Origin: Chryseobacterium takakiae
GTDB lineage: Bacteria > Bacteroidota > Bacteroidia > Flavobacteriales > Weeksellaceae
NCBI RefSeq assembly: GCF_900129385.1
Contig: NZ_FQVO01000003.1
Span: forward strand, 1 to 64,000
Length of the DNA stretch: 64,000 nucleotides
Reading direction: 5' to 3'
Position numbers and translations under genes: made by a program. Position 1 is the stretch's first letter. Each line of letters starts with the position of its first letter. A model generated the notes under the pieces. It saw nothing but the letters and a program-made list of their open reading frames with translations. It did not search any database and was not told the origin of the DNA. Below, piece after piece: positions 25,186 to 34,585 of the stretch.

Positions 25186-25905
25186 ATGAATAAATTTTTT
25201 CTATTAATTGGGCTCATTATTACCGCATGTATTAACGGCCAGGTTTTATATGAATATCCTAAAGATCAGGATTTTTATGAAGGAGGAAGACAAGGCTTTT
25301 ACGGTGATCTTCAGCAAGTTGTTAAAAAAAACAATTACAAGGCTTGCGAGAAAACTGAAGTTCTGTTCATGAGATTTATCGTGTATCCTGATAATACCGT
25401 AAAGTATGTTTCTGATCCGGACACAAAAGCAGTGGAAAATAACAAATGCATGAAAGACAAAGTTCTGAATGCAATTAAACAAACAACAAAATGGAAAGCA
25501 GCCGAAGTAGACGGGAAAAAGACAGCTGCCATGTTTCTTGGGATCTTCTACGACGATCTTCTATTCAAAAATCCAGTGAACGAATCCGATTTTACAATGC
25601 CTGTTTATATGTACAAAGATAAAGAGAGCAACATTATGAAGTTTAGGGAAAATTTCACCAAATGTTTCGACATAAATGGATATAATCCTATTGGAGACTA
25701 TTCATTTATCATCAATTTCGATGTAGATACCAATGGTGAAGCAGGCTTTTTTTATATTGAAAACCAATCTAATCTGGATCAGTTTAATGATATGGTTGTG
25801 AAATGTGCATCAAATACAAAAAAATCTTACTGGAAACCGGGCTTATATAAAGGGATTCCTGTGAAACGATACTTTAGATTTCCAATCAGATTCAATGCAC
25901 AATAG
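25186..25905 (+). CDS. Secreted hypothetical protein, paralogous architecture to the preceding gene
   Basis: 239 residues from ATG 25186, preferred over an upstream frame start because a signal peptide (MNKFFLLIGLIITACINGQ) begins there. It contains two TonB-C-like half-repeats: VLFMRFIVYPDNTVKYVSDP...WKAAEVDGKKTAAMF, and YSFIINFDVDTNGEAGFF...YWKPGLYKGIPVKRYFRFPI. The likely role is periplasmic or surface; the substrate is unknown. It probably forms a two-gene operon with the preceding gene. Confidence 0.7.
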   Translation: MNKFFLLIGLIITACINGQVLYEYPKDQDFYEGGRQGFYGDLQQVVKKNNYKACEKTEVLFMRFIVYPDNTVKYVSDPDTKAVENNKCMKDKVLNAIKQTTKWKAAEVDGKKTAAMFLGIFYDDLLFKNPVNESDFTMPVYMYKDKESNIMKFRENFTKCFDINGYNPIGDYSFIINFDVDTNGEAGFFYIENQSNLDQFNDMVVKCASNTKKSYWKPGLYKGIPVKRYFRFPIRFNAQ

Positions 25906-25964
25906 ACAATCTATTTTTTACATTAAAGAAAATTGATCTCCTGACATTCTGTCACAATATTTTG

Positions 25965-26028
25965 TATCTTTGCAAATTCATTGGTTTAGAGTTTTATGTT
26001 TAGAGTTCAAAGTAATGTGCTCTAAACC
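25965..26028 (+). promoter_or_regulatory. miaB promoter box and leader hairpin
   Basis: TATCTTTG at 25965-25972 is a consensus -7 box. Shortly after, 25983-25991 (GGTTTAGAG) and 26020-26028 (CTCTAAACC) form a perfect 9-bp stem within what would be the 5' leader, 30 nt before the GTG start. Whether the hairpin regulates is unknown. Confidence 0.55.
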
Positions 26029-26057
26029 TTAAATTTAAAACCTCAAATTCGATTATC

Positions 26058-27494
26058 GTGCAGGAAAAATATATAGACGAAACAAAACAGGGGGAAGCTT
26101 TTGCCATTGCCGAAAAAGACGGCAATTCTAAGAAATTATTTCTGGAAAGCTATGGGTGTCAGATGAATTTCTCTGACTCCGAGATTGTTGCATCCATCCT
26201 CAATGAACAGGGATACAATACAACCCTTAAAGTTGAAGAAGCGGATCTTATTCTTCTCAATACATGTTCTATCCGTGAAAAAGCAGAGCAGACGGTAAGA
26301 ATGCGTCTTTCCCAATTCAAAAACCTGAAAAAAGAAAAACCCAATATGACAGTTGGTGTTTTAGGATGCATGGCGGAAAGGCTGAAAACAAAATTCCTGG
26401 AAGAAGAACAATTGGTAGACCTTGTTGTGGGGCCTGATGCATATCGTGATTTGCCTAACTTGTTGAAAGAAACCGAAGATGGTAGAGATGCCATCAACGT
26501 GATTCTTTCCAAGGAAGAAACGTATGCGGATATCAATCCTGTTCGTCTCGGAGGGAACGGGGTTACGGCTTATGTGACTATTACCAGAGGCTGCGATAAT
26601 ATGTGTACTTTCTGTGTGGTTCCTTTCACCAGAGGTCGCGAAAGAAGCCGTGATCCGCATTCAATTTTAGAAGAATGTAAAAGTCTTTGGGAGAGCGGAT
26701 ATAAGGAAATAACACTTTTGGGACAGAATGTAGACTCTTACCTTTGGTACGGGGGCGGCCCGAAAAAAGACTTCGCCAAAGCATCTGAAATGCAGAAAGC
26801 TACGGCTGTGAATTTTGCCCAATTATTAGATTGGGTTGCAAAGGCGGTACCTCAGATGAGAATCCGTTTTTCAACTTCAAATCCTCAGGATATGAGTCTT
26901 GATGTTTTCAGAATGATGGCAAAGCATGAAAATATCTGCAAATATGTTCATTTACCGGTTCAGAGCGGAAGCAATAATATGCTTGCAGCGATGAACAGGC
27001 AACATACCCGCGAAGAATATTTGGATTTAATTAAAAAAGCCAAAGAAATCGTTCCTGAAGTTGCTTTTTCTCAGGATATGATCGTTGGTTTCTGCAATGA
27101 AACGGAGGAAGATCACCAGGATACCTTAAGCCTGATGAAAGAAGTAGAATACGACTACGGTTATATGTTTGCCTACTCGGAAAGACCGGGAACCCCTGCT
27201 CACAAAAAAATGGAAGACAATATTCCGGCTGATGTTAAACAGAGACGTTTGGCGGAAGTCATTGCTTTACAGGGAGAATTGTCCAGGAAAAGAATGAAGT
27301 CCTATGTAGGAAGAGTGCATCAGATTTTAATTGAAGGAACTTCCAAAAAGAACGAAAACCAATGGAAAGGAAGAAATTCCCAGAATGCAGTTTGTGTATT
27401 CGATAAACTGGAAGGTCAGAAAATTGGTGACCTGGTGGATGTTTTTGTTTTTGATAACACACAGGGCACACTTTTAGGAGAAACGGTAAAATAG
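26058..27494 (+). CDS. miaB: tRNA-2-methylthio-N6-dimethylallyladenosine synthase
   Basis: 478 residues with a GTG start. Domain order is typical: N-terminal UPF0004 domain with cysteines beginning at the SYGCQMNFSDSE motif; radical-SAM domain with C179-x3-C183-x2-C186 in GCDNMCTFC; and a C-terminal TRAM domain from about 405. The enzyme adds the 2-methylthio group to i6A37 in tRNAs reading UNN codons. Full length; monocistronic. Confidence 0.97.
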   Translation: MQEKYIDETKQGEAFAIAEKDGNSKKLFLESYGCQMNFSDSEIVASILNEQGYNTTLKVEEADLILLNTCSIREKAEQTVRMRLSQFKNLKKEKPNMTVGVLGCMAERLKTKFLEEEQLVDLVVGPDAYRDLPNLLKETEDGRDAINVILSKEETYADINPVRLGGNGVTAYVTITRGCDNMCTFCVVPFTRGRERSRDPHSILEECKSLWESGYKEITLLGQNVDSYLWYGGGPKKDFAKASEMQKATAVNFAQLLDWVAKAVPQMRIRFSTSNPQDMSLDVFRMMAKHENICKYVHLPVQSGSNNMLAAMNRQHTREEYLDLIKKAKEIVPEVAFSQDMIVGFCNETEEDHQDTLSLMKEVEYDYGYMFAYSERPGTPAHKKMEDNIPADVKQRRLAEVIALQGELSRKRMKSYVGRVHQILIEGTSKKNENQWKGRNSQNAVCVFDKLEGQKIGDLVDVFVFDNTQGTLLGETVK

Positions 27495-27612
27495 ATTATT
27501 TGGGCAGCTTCAGAGTTTATCCTAAGCTTGTCGAAGGACTATCTTTTTAGTCACTCAAGTCGTGCTGCGTGCAATTCAATGATAAAATAAAATTTAGAAT
27601 ATATTCTTTCAG

Positions 27613-28059
27613 ATGAAAGATTTACAAAATACACAACTTTTACAAAATATTTCTTCATTACTCGATAATGCAAGAAAAAAAGTTGCTGTGGCTGTAAATC
27701 AAACCATCGTGCTTACCTATTATGAAATAGGAAGAATGATTGTGGAGGATGAACAGAATGGGGAAAATAGAGCAGAATATGGAAAAGCTGTTTTTAAAGA
27801 TTTGTCTTTGCACCTTACCGATAAGAGGTTTGGAAGAGGTTTCTCAGTAGAAAACCTTGATAGAATGCGGTTTTTCTATAAAACTTATTCTGAACAAATT
27901 TCGTTAACACTGTTGACGAAATCATCAAATATAATTCAACAGACAACTTCTGTTAATTTCAATCTTTCATGGTCTCACTATTTAAAATTAATGAGGATAA
28001 AAGATCCTAATGAAAGAAAATTCTATGAAATTGAAAACCGGATTTTATTAACATTTTAA
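27613..28059 (+). pseudogene. Truncated DUF1016/YhcG N-terminal domain (nuclease part lost)
   Basis: 148 residues matching only the N-terminal winged-helix-like DUF1016 domain (LLDNARKKVAVAVNQTIVLTYYEIGRMIVE, then LTDKRFGRGFSVENLDRMRFFY and SWSHYLKLMRI). Whole family members are about 340-370 residues, with a PD-(D/E)XK nuclease after this point. Here the frame ends right after ERKFYEIE with an unrelated NRILLTF tail. No remainder of the nuclease is seen in the following 100 nt or in other frames, so I treat it as a degraded gene, although the short protein could still be made. The family is linked to restriction and toxin-antitoxin loci. Confidence 0.75.
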
Positions 28060-28068
28060 ACTCAGACA

Positions 28069-28500
28069 ATGGAAAAGCTTCATAAATATTGCCTAAGTGT
28101 ATTGTTGGTAATCATCTGTACTAACATCTCGGCGCAGGTCAACAATAGTTCTGTGGAAAACGACGATTGTCAGCAGTTGTACAGGCTTTACAGCCAGATT
28201 TTGCAGCAGGACCATGAAGCTTCTAAAGGATTTGGTGTTCATAAAAGATCCGTAAGGAATTTTACAATCAGCCACAAAGAAAATGCTGTTGATCTTATTG
28301 GACGAAGCCATCCTGGTCAGGAACAAAAATTTTCTTTTAAAAATAAATACGGAGCAGATATTGCCGAAAAGCAAAAACATCAGCTGCTCCTTTACAATTT
28401 CGAAAAAAGCAGTAAAGAAAACCTCTTTGCTATTAATTTATATTTTAAAACTAAGGTTTCAAAAGTCAGAAATAAGGATTATTTAAGGGTAATAGGTTAA
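28069..28500 (+). CDS. Secreted hypothetical protein
   Basis: 143 residues with a clear signal peptide (KYCLSVLLVIICTNISAQ). The mature part is charged and without recognisable domain. It starts 9 nt after the truncated DUF1016 gene. No homologous family comes to mind; periplasmic or secreted by prediction. Confidence 0.6.
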   Translation: MEKLHKYCLSVLLVIICTNISAQVNNSSVENDDCQQLYRLYSQILQQDHEASKGFGVHKRSVRNFTISHKENAVDLIGRSHPGQEQKFSFKNKYGADIAEKQKHQLLLYNFEKSSKENLFAINLYFKTKVSKVRNKDYLRVIG

Positions 28501-28578
28501 TTCATTCAGACAAAAGTCAAATATTTTAACTTACATCTTACAGTAAAACTGTAAAAAAATAATCTAAAAACTTTACTT

Positions 28579-29871
28579 ATGAGCAACGAGCTTCAAAATA
28601 TAAAAAACCGTTTCGGAATTATCGGAAATTTTCCGGCTTTAAACCGTGCTTTGGAAAAAGCTATTCAGGTAGCACCAACAGACATATCCGTTCTTGTGAT
28701 CGGGGAAAGTGGTGTCGGGAAAGAATTTATTCCTAAAATTATTCATTCAGAATCCAAAAGAAAACACCAGCCATATATTGTTGTCAACTGTGGAGCAATT
28801 CCGGAAGGAACCATCGATTCGGAATTATTCGGGCACGAAAAAGGAGCGTTTACAGGCGCCACGGCAACCAGAAAAGGATATTTCGAGGTGGCAGACGGAG
28901 GAACCATTTTCCTTGATGAGGTAGGAGAATTGCCATTACAAACACAAGTGCGTCTTTTAAGAGTGCTGGAGAGCGGGGAATTCATGAAAGTGGGCTCTTC
29001 ACAGGTTCAAAAAACGAATGTAAGAATTGTTGCCGCAACCAATGTCAATATGATGAAGGCTATCCAGGACGGAAGATTCCGGGAAGATTTGTATTATCGT
29101 TTAAATACGGTTCAGATCGATATGCCGCCTTTACGAGAAAGAAAAGGAGATATTCATCTGTTATTCAGGAAATTTGCCATCGATTTTGCCGAAAAATACA
29201 GAATGCCGGAACTGGAACTGGAACCGGGAGCGGTGCATTATATTGAAAATTATACATTCCCCGGAAATGTGCGTCAGCTAAGAAATCTTGTTGAGCAGAT
29301 GACCGTTGTCGAAAGGAACAGACACGTTACACCCGAAAAGCTGGCAGAATATATTCCCATGGAATCTCATCTTCCAATGGTTGTAAATACGCCTAATACC
29401 CAAAAGCAAAGTGATTTTGGAAGCGAAAGGGAAATTATGTACAAAATTCTCTTTGATATGAGAAACGATATTAATGATTTAAAATCCTTAACTTCGGAAT
29501 TGATAAAAAACCGTGGCGCATCTGATCTGAGCAATCATGAGAAAAATCTCATCAACAGGATTTACACTCCTGAAAGTCAGCAGAATATAGCGCCGAATTC
29601 ATTGCTGTATTTTGAAAACAAAAATAATGACACACCGGTAATTCAGAATCCTACCATCATTTCCGGGCAGGACGACAGCTATGAAGATGTGGAGGATATA
29701 GAAATTGAAGACCAAAAACCGGAATCCTTATCACTTCAGAACAATGAAAAGGATCTCATTATTAAAGCATTAGAAAAACATAAAGGAAGAAGAAACAAAG
29801 CGGCAGATGAATTGGGAATTTCCCAAAGAACCCTGTACAGAAAAATAAAACAATATAACTTAGAAGAATAA
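28579..29871 (+). CDS. Sigma-54 interaction domain transcriptional activator
   Basis: 430 residues. No receiver or sensor domain: the AAA+ domain starts almost at residue 1. Walker A GESGVGKE 42-49; the sigma-54-contacting loop GAFTGA is intact at 89-94; Walker B FLDEVGEL follows near 113-120. A Fis-type helix-turn-helix ends the protein (KGRRNKAADELGISQRTLYRK). Upstream partner proteins or simple abundance must control it. In flavobacteria this gene commonly precedes lptE, as here, so it is probably part of an envelope gene cluster. Confidence 0.93.
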   Translation: MSNELQNIKNRFGIIGNFPALNRALEKAIQVAPTDISVLVIGESGVGKEFIPKIIHSESKRKHQPYIVVNCGAIPEGTIDSELFGHEKGAFTGATATRKGYFEVADGGTIFLDEVGELPLQTQVRLLRVLESGEFMKVGSSQVQKTNVRIVAATNVNMMKAIQDGRFREDLYYRLNTVQIDMPPLRERKGDIHLLFRKFAIDFAEKYRMPELELEPGAVHYIENYTFPGNVRQLRNLVEQMTVVERNRHVTPEKLAEYIPMESHLPMVVNTPNTQKQSDFGSEREIMYKILFDMRNDINDLKSLTSELIKNRGASDLSNHEKNLINRIYTPESQQNIAPNSLLYFENKNNDTPVIQNPTIISGQDDSYEDVEDIEIEDQKPESLSLQNNEKDLIIKALEKHKGRRNKAADELGISQRTLYRKIKQYNLEE

Positions 29872-29876
29872 TAATC

Positions 29877-30566
29877 ATGATTAGACTTAACGCAAAGCCT
29901 GTCAATTTCAAATTAGGAGAATACATCAGTAACGGATATGAGTTTTACAAAGCAAATTTTGGAAGCTTGCTGGGAGCTTTTCTGCTTGCGATGATCATGT
30001 CCATCATCCCTTTTTGTGGTCTTTTGGCAATAGGCAATTTTTATAAATATTGTCGTGATTTGAGGGCAGGAAGAAATGTAAGCGCAGGAGATATTTTTAA
30101 TTTTGATGATTTCACACCTTATTTTCTGATACAATTGGTTTTATTAGGCGGAATGATGGTAATCTATATCCCGATGCTGTTCATGATCCCAATGATGGCA
30201 GACAGAGACCCTTCTGCAGGTCCGCCCGCGTTATTTGTAATTTATATGATATTCGTTTATATAGCGATATTAATTGTTTGTCTGAAAGGATTCTATATGC
30301 CTGCTTTAATTTCTCTAGGGAGAATCATAGATATTAAAGAAGCATGGAAAATCTCTTCCGTAATGACTAAAGGAAATCTATTGTCAATCTTTTTATACTC
30401 TTTGGCGGTAGGATTTTTATCGCAATTAGGAGTGATCGCCTGTGTTATCGGGGTGATTTTTACCATACCTTTCGCTTATGCTTCTCATTACTTTGCCTAT
30501 GAAGATGCATTGAAGCAGGTTACCTATGATGAAATTCAGGAAATTGGAATTAAAAATGAGCTTTAA
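29877..30566 (+). CDS. Integral membrane protein of unknown function
   Basis: 229 residues, five to six hydrophobic helices (about 28-55, 82-103, 118-147, 157-180 and 182-203). It begins 5 nt after the sigma-54 activator gene and overlaps the lptE start, so it is in the same operon. I recognise no catalytic motif. Proteins of this shape in flavobacteria are often mislabelled as beta-carotene monooxygenase; nothing here supports that. Confidence 0.75.
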   Translation: MIRLNAKPVNFKLGEYISNGYEFYKANFGSLLGAFLLAMIMSIIPFCGLLAIGNFYKYCRDLRAGRNVSAGDIFNFDDFTPYFLIQLVLLGGMMVIYIPMLFMIPMMADRDPSAGPPALFVIYMIFVYIAILIVCLKGFYMPALISLGRIIDIKEAWKISSVMTKGNLLSIFLYSLAVGFLSQLGVIACVIGVIFTIPFAYASHYFAYEDALKQVTYDEIQEIGIKNEL

Positions 30567-31107
30567 AATTAAAAATAGTAAAATCGGGCGGCCAAAATTC
30601 TGGCTTTTGCTGTTGTGTTTGTCGGTGCTGAATTCGTGCTACACATTCACGGGGTCATCTCTTAAAGATGAAAAGACCATTCAGATTAATGAGTTCCCGA
30701 ACAACGCCCCTTTGGTAAATCCTACGCTTTCGCAGCAGTTCTCAACAGACATTCAGAACAGGTTTTTACAAAGGACAACATTAAAAGGAACAAAAGAAAA
30801 TCCGGATATTCTGGTGGAAGGTGAGATTACGGATTATTCCATCACGCCTACAACCATCAGCTCCAATACCGTAACCAATCAAAATACGGGAGGAGTAATT
30901 CAGGAGTCTCAGAATAAACTCACCATTACGGTAAAAGTACATTATGAAAACAGGCTCCACCCTGAGCTGAGCTTTGACAGGTCATATTCTGATGAAGCGG
31001 TATTCAACAGTAATTTATCGCAATCTGATATCGAAAGTTCTCAGGTGAAAATTGCGACCGACAGGATTATTAACAAGATATTTAACGACATTGTAGCGAA
31101 CTGGTAA
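30556..31107 (+). CDS. lptE: LPS assembly lipoprotein LptE
   Basis: 183 residues from ATG 30556. The frame starts 10 codons earlier but those overlap the membrane-protein gene more; the chosen start gives a compact signal and a lipobox ending LNSC. The mature part has the LptE pattern TIQINEFPNNAPLVNPTLSQ and GEITDYSITPTTIS. LptE plugs the LptD barrel in the outer membrane during lipopolysaccharide export. Overlaps the previous gene by 11 nt; the TPR gene follows at once. Confidence 0.85.
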   Translation: MSFKIKNSKIGRPKFWLLLLCLSVLNSCYTFTGSSLKDEKTIQINEFPNNAPLVNPTLSQQFSTDIQNRFLQRTTLKGTKENPDILVEGEITDYSITPTTISSNTVTNQNTGGVIQESQNKLTITVKVHYENRLHPELSFDRSYSDEAVFNSNLSQSDIESSQVKIATDRIINKIFNDIVANW

Positions 31108-31108
31108 G

Positions 31109-33202
31109 ATGAATCATAGAGTTTTAGAATTATTAAAGACCCCGAAAAGCATTCAATCCGAAGATCTCAATCTTCTGAAAGAGGAAATTAATTCTTTTCC
31201 CTATATTCAAAATATCAGAGCATTGTACTTGTATGGAGTTCATTTGTACGATAAAGAAAACTATCAGAAAGTGCTCTCCACCACAGCGGCCTATACAACC
31301 GATAAAAAAATCCTTTATCAGCTGATTAACGGTAAAATTCAACAGAAACCCAAAGCAGAAACTCCTGCGGAAACGATACGAGAAAAAATCATCCCCGCAG
31401 AAAATCCGCTTCAGCTTTTGTTGCGTTCTAAAGCTTCTGTTTTTCCTTTAAAAAGAGAAGAAGAACCCGTTTCAAAAAATCGGTCTGAAACGGTTGAAGA
31501 GACGGCAGAAGAAGTTATCGAAAATGAAAACAGTTTTGGAATTCCTCCGGAACCTAAACCTGAAGCCAAAGAAGTTTTTGTAAACGGAGAAAGAAACAGG
31601 ATTTTATTTGAAGGGGAAGAAAATTTTCTTGAAGATGAAAGTGTTGAGGTGATTGATCTGGAATCTACCTTGGAATCCGGCTCTATCATTACCCATAAAT
31701 TGGATAAAAAAGAAGAAGTATCTGTAGAAAATCAGGACAATATTCAGGAAAATGAAGAGGCTGAAAATTTCACGCCGGAAACCATTATTGAAGAAGAGAA
31801 AATATATTCCGAATCCGAAAAAGATGAGGTTTTAGATAATGCTGAATTAAGTTTCCATGAAACCGGATCATTTCTTCCGGAAGTTCAGATTGCTCAAAAT
31901 GAAACTGAAGAAGAAAATAAAGAAGCGCACAAACCAGATGATTTTTTAAACAAAACGGAAGAAGTTGCCTACTTCACGCCGGAAACCATTATTAATGAAG
32001 ATAAAATTTCTTCTGAAGAAAAAGAAACGCTTCATGATGATTCCGAATTAAGCTTTCATGGAATGGATTCCTTCCTGCCTGAAGTAAAAATACAGCCGAA
32101 CACGGGTGAAAAAATAACGGAAATTTCCCAGCCGAATTTAAGTAAGCATGAAGATGAAATGCGCAGACTGATTGAAGAGGTTGAGAAAAAAATGAAAGAG
32201 AAAGCAGTCTCCGTAATATCTAAAAAAGAAGAACCGGAAGAAACAGGATACGATATCAGCTTTTCGGAAACACAAAGCTTTGAGGTAAAGCCTGAAGAGC
32301 CAAAATCGGAGCAAGCAACTAAAGAATCAGTTATTGAAATCAATGTTCGGTCCGAGTCTTCTGAAACGGCGGCAAAAGAAGTGTCAGAAGAAAAAATAAC
32401 GGACGTTGAAGAAAGTCCGGAAGTCAATACTGCATGGAAGCCAATGTCATTCGAGTCCAATCTTCCTGATTCTTTATTAAATAAACCCGTAGAAACGATT
32501 CAGCCACAGCCGGAAATTTCTACCGAAGCCAAAGCAGAAGCTGTTCAAAGAGAAATTCCTGAAGAAACGGTTTCAGTAGAGACAACGGAAATTATCAAAC
32601 CTGCTGAAAGTGTCTCTGCGGAGCCGGAAGAGCTTACAGAATCTACAGAAGATACAGCTGTTGAAATAGAGAAGGAGAATAAGGAGGAAGCACCGGTGAT
32701 GAATGTGTCATTTTTTAGCTCCGGATGGACGATTCCTCAACCGGAAAAGAAAGAGCAAAAAGCAGAAATACAGCAGGAAAATAAACAGCAGGCAGCAGAG
32801 GCAAACTCTTCTGTCGAAAATGTAGTGGAAGACAGGAAATCCAATCTTCTTGACAGCAATGTTCCGGGATTCATCAATACCTGGCAAAGCTGGCTGAAAA
32901 TTGACAGATCTTCGGAAACAAAGCAAGATAAAATAGAAGTTAAAAATAAGGTCATTGAGACTTTTATTGAGAATAATCCCAAAATCAGCCAGCTGAAGGA
33001 GGAAAGTAATTTTATCGTAAAAGAAAAAGGAGACGATATTTCTCATCTGATGACGGAGACCCTTGCTAACCTTTATTTTGAACAAAAACTTTATACAAAA
33101 GCGATTAAAGCTTTCGAAACTCTTATTAAGAAAACCCCTGAAAAGAAAGAGTATTACGAAAACAGAATTCAGGAAATAAAAGATTTCAGAACCAAAGGAT
33201 AA
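31109..33202 (+). CDS. Large acidic protein with internal repeats and C-terminal TPR-like unit
   Basis: 697 residues. Residues 1-75 form a helical N-domain (RVLELLKTPKSIQSEDLNLLKEEI). The middle 450 residues are Glu/Lys/Pro-rich and low in complexity. In it, an 80-85-residue unit is repeated (around 31766 and 31974): FTPETII, then ELSFH, then SFLPEV, with a decayed third copy at ISFSETQSFEV. The C-terminus (about 640-690) is TPR-like (LYFEQKLYTKAIKAFETLIKKTP). No signal peptide. Start codon is 1 nt after the lptE stop. Function unknown; a scaffold is a guess. Confidence 0.8.
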   Translation: MNHRVLELLKTPKSIQSEDLNLLKEEINSFPYIQNIRALYLYGVHLYDKENYQKVLSTTAAYTTDKKILYQLINGKIQQKPKAETPAETIREKIIPAENPLQLLLRSKASVFPLKREEEPVSKNRSETVEETAEEVIENENSFGIPPEPKPEAKEVFVNGERNRILFEGEENFLEDESVEVIDLESTLESGSIITHKLDKKEEVSVENQDNIQENEEAENFTPETIIEEEKIYSESEKDEVLDNAELSFHETGSFLPEVQIAQNETEEENKEAHKPDDFLNKTEEVAYFTPETIINEDKISSEEKETLHDDSELSFHGMDSFLPEVKIQPNTGEKITEISQPNLSKHEDEMRRLIEEVEKKMKEKAVSVISKKEEPEETGYDISFSETQSFEVKPEEPKSEQATKESVIEINVRSESSETAAKEVSEEKITDVEESPEVNTAWKPMSFESNLPDSLLNKPVETIQPQPEISTEAKAEAVQREIPEETVSVETTEIIKPAESVSAEPEELTESTEDTAVEIEKENKEEAPVMNVSFFSSGWTIPQPEKKEQKAEIQQENKQQAAEANSSVENVVEDRKSNLLDSNVPGFINTWQSWLKIDRSSETKQDKIEVKNKVIETFIENNPKISQLKEESNFIVKEKGDDISHLMTETLANLYFEQKLYTKAIKAFETLIKKTPEKKEYYENRIQEIKDFRTKG

Positions 33203-33206
33203 ATCT

Positions 33207-33392
33207 ATGAATATATTATCCATAAACGCTTTTCAGATACTCACTGTTTTGATATTCATCGCTGTATTATATGCAGCAGCAATAGTGGTTCTTTTTAAAA
33301 ACAGATCCGGTATATTGCCTTATTTGGCATTAATTTTTTTTCCTGTAATCGGTCCTTTAGGAATTATAATAGGGAACTATACAAAGAAATAA
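33207..33392 (+). CDS. Small two-helix membrane protein
   Basis: 61 residues: two hydrophobic helices (about 7-30 and 35-55) joined by a basic turn (KNRSG). The second contains FFPVIGPLGII, like the phospholipase-D N-terminal (PLDc_N) segment. It begins 4 nt after the TPR gene and directly precedes a strong terminator. SecG occupies the corresponding place in many relatives from memory, but this sequence is not SecG. Confidence 0.65.
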   Translation: MNILSINAFQILTVLIFIAVLYAAAIVVLFKNRSGILPYLALIFFPVIGPLGIIIGNYTKK

Positions 33393-33428
33393 AATAATTG
33401 GGGCGGAAATTTTCCGCCCCAATTATTT
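33392..33428. terminator. Strong bidirectional terminator
   Basis: Perfect 18-bp arms (33392-33409 and 33411-33428) whose outer parts are A/T-rich and inner parts GC-rich. It serves the convergent small membrane gene (plus) and rnpA (minus). Confidence 0.95.
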
Positions 33429-33457
33429 ATGCTGATAATGATTTTAAATCACAATTG

Positions 33458-33835
33458 TTAAGAACCTTTTTTCATAGACTGGCAAAGTTTGACAAACTGC
33501 TCTTCAACATCCTGAAACTTCTCAGGCATTTCAGGACATACCCAGAAAAGCATGGCCATTGTTTTTTCCCCGAAGCTTTCCTTGAAAAGATCTTTATTCA
33601 GCCGGTAACATTCTCGGAGCAGCCTTTTCACCCGGTTTCTGTGTACCGCTCTTTTAAAATATCTTTTTGAAACCGATACCGCAAACTTCGGATGTTCAAC
33701 AGGTGCGGCAGGCTTATCTTTCAGGATAATAATTCTCAGGTTCCCATTGCTTCGCCATTTACCTTTTTCAAAAAGTAAAGAAATCTCTGTGTTTTTTTTA
33801 AGCTTTTCAGCTCTGGGATATTTAAAGTTTGTCAT
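33458..33835 (-). CDS. rnpA: Ribonuclease P protein component
   Basis: 125 residues with the RNR signature FKRAVHRNRVKRLLRECYR in the helix that binds RNase P RNA, and FAVSVSKRYFKRAV just before. It supports 5' maturation of tRNAs. The usual rpmH neighbour is not adjacent; instead tcdA lies 24 nt upstream on the same strand. Confidence 0.95.
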   Translation of the reverse strand: MTNFKYPRAEKLKKNTEISLLFEKGKWRSNGNLRIIILKDKPAAPVEHPKFAVSVSKRYFKRAVHRNRVKRLLRECYRLNKDLFKESFGEKTMAMLFWVCPEMPEKFQDVEEQFVKLCQSMKKGS

Positions 33836-33859
33836 TTACAGCGTAAATATAAGAGAATT

Positions 33860-34585
33860 TTAATCTTTTTTCACCAGGTAATTAATTACCTCTGCTGCTG
33901 CATACAATCCGAAAATTGCAGGAATAAAGCTGATGGTTCCGTAAAAAGATCTCTTATAATTAGTTCCGTCAGTCATCTTTAAACTTTCTTCATTCTGGAT
34001 TTCATTGGAAAAAACACAGCGGATTCCTTTGTTGATTTTTTCTTTTTTAAGTCTTTTCCGTACCTGTTTTGCAAGGTAGCAGTTATGGGTTTTACTGATA
34101 TCCCGTACCATCACTTTACTCGGATCGGTTTTTCCGCCCGCTCCCATTGAGCTTACCACTTTTATTTTTCTTCTTCGGGCGGCAATTAACAAGGTTAGTT
34201 TTGGAGTTACACTGTCAATACAATCAAGAATGTAGTCAAATTTCCCTTCATCAAGAACCTGATCCATCCTTTCCGGGTTCAGGAATTCATTGATTTTGGT
34301 TAAATGAAGCCTGGGATTGATATCTAAAAGTCTTTCTGCCACTACTTCCACTTTATGTTTTCCTACGGTTGAATGCAAAGCAGGCAATTGTCGGTTGATA
34401 TTCGTGATGTCTACCGTATCACCGTCTACAATCGTCATATTGCCGACTCCGGCCCTTGCAAGAAACTCTGCGGCAAAAGAACCGACACCCCCTAAACCTA
34501 CAACCAGTACATTCGCATTTGTTAGTTTTTCAAGTCCTTCTTCCTTGATCAAAAGCTCCGTTCTTTCCAGCCAGTATTTATCCAT
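33860..34585 (-). CDS. tcdA: tRNA threonylcarbamoyladenosine dehydratase
   Basis: 241 residues of the E1/ThiF fold. The ATP-binding motif GLGGVGSFAAEFLARAG, the TDITNINRQL-like motif (VDITNINRQLPAL) and the DCID..TPKLTL segment are diagnostic of TcdA/CsdL, which dehydrates t6A37 to cyclic ct6A in tRNA. Its 5' end overlaps the TatD-family gene by 8 nt. Core tRNA-modification gene. Confidence 0.92.
   Translation of the reverse strand: MDKYWLERTELLIKEEGLEKLTNANVLVVGLGGVGSFAAEFLARAGVGNMTIVDGDTVDITNINRQLPALHSTVGKHKVEVVAERLLDINPRLHLTKINEFLNPERMDQVLDEGKFDYILDCIDSVTPKLTLLIAARRRKIKVVSSMGAGGKTDPSKVMVRDISKTHNCYLAKQVRKRLKKEKINKGIRCVFSNEIQNEESLKMTDGTNYKRSFYGTISFIPAIFGLYAAAEVINYLVKKD

Noticed and set aside
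33207..33392. SecG
   Set aside because: The position after the lptE-TPR cluster suggested SecG, but the sequence lacks SecG's conserved segment and is too short.
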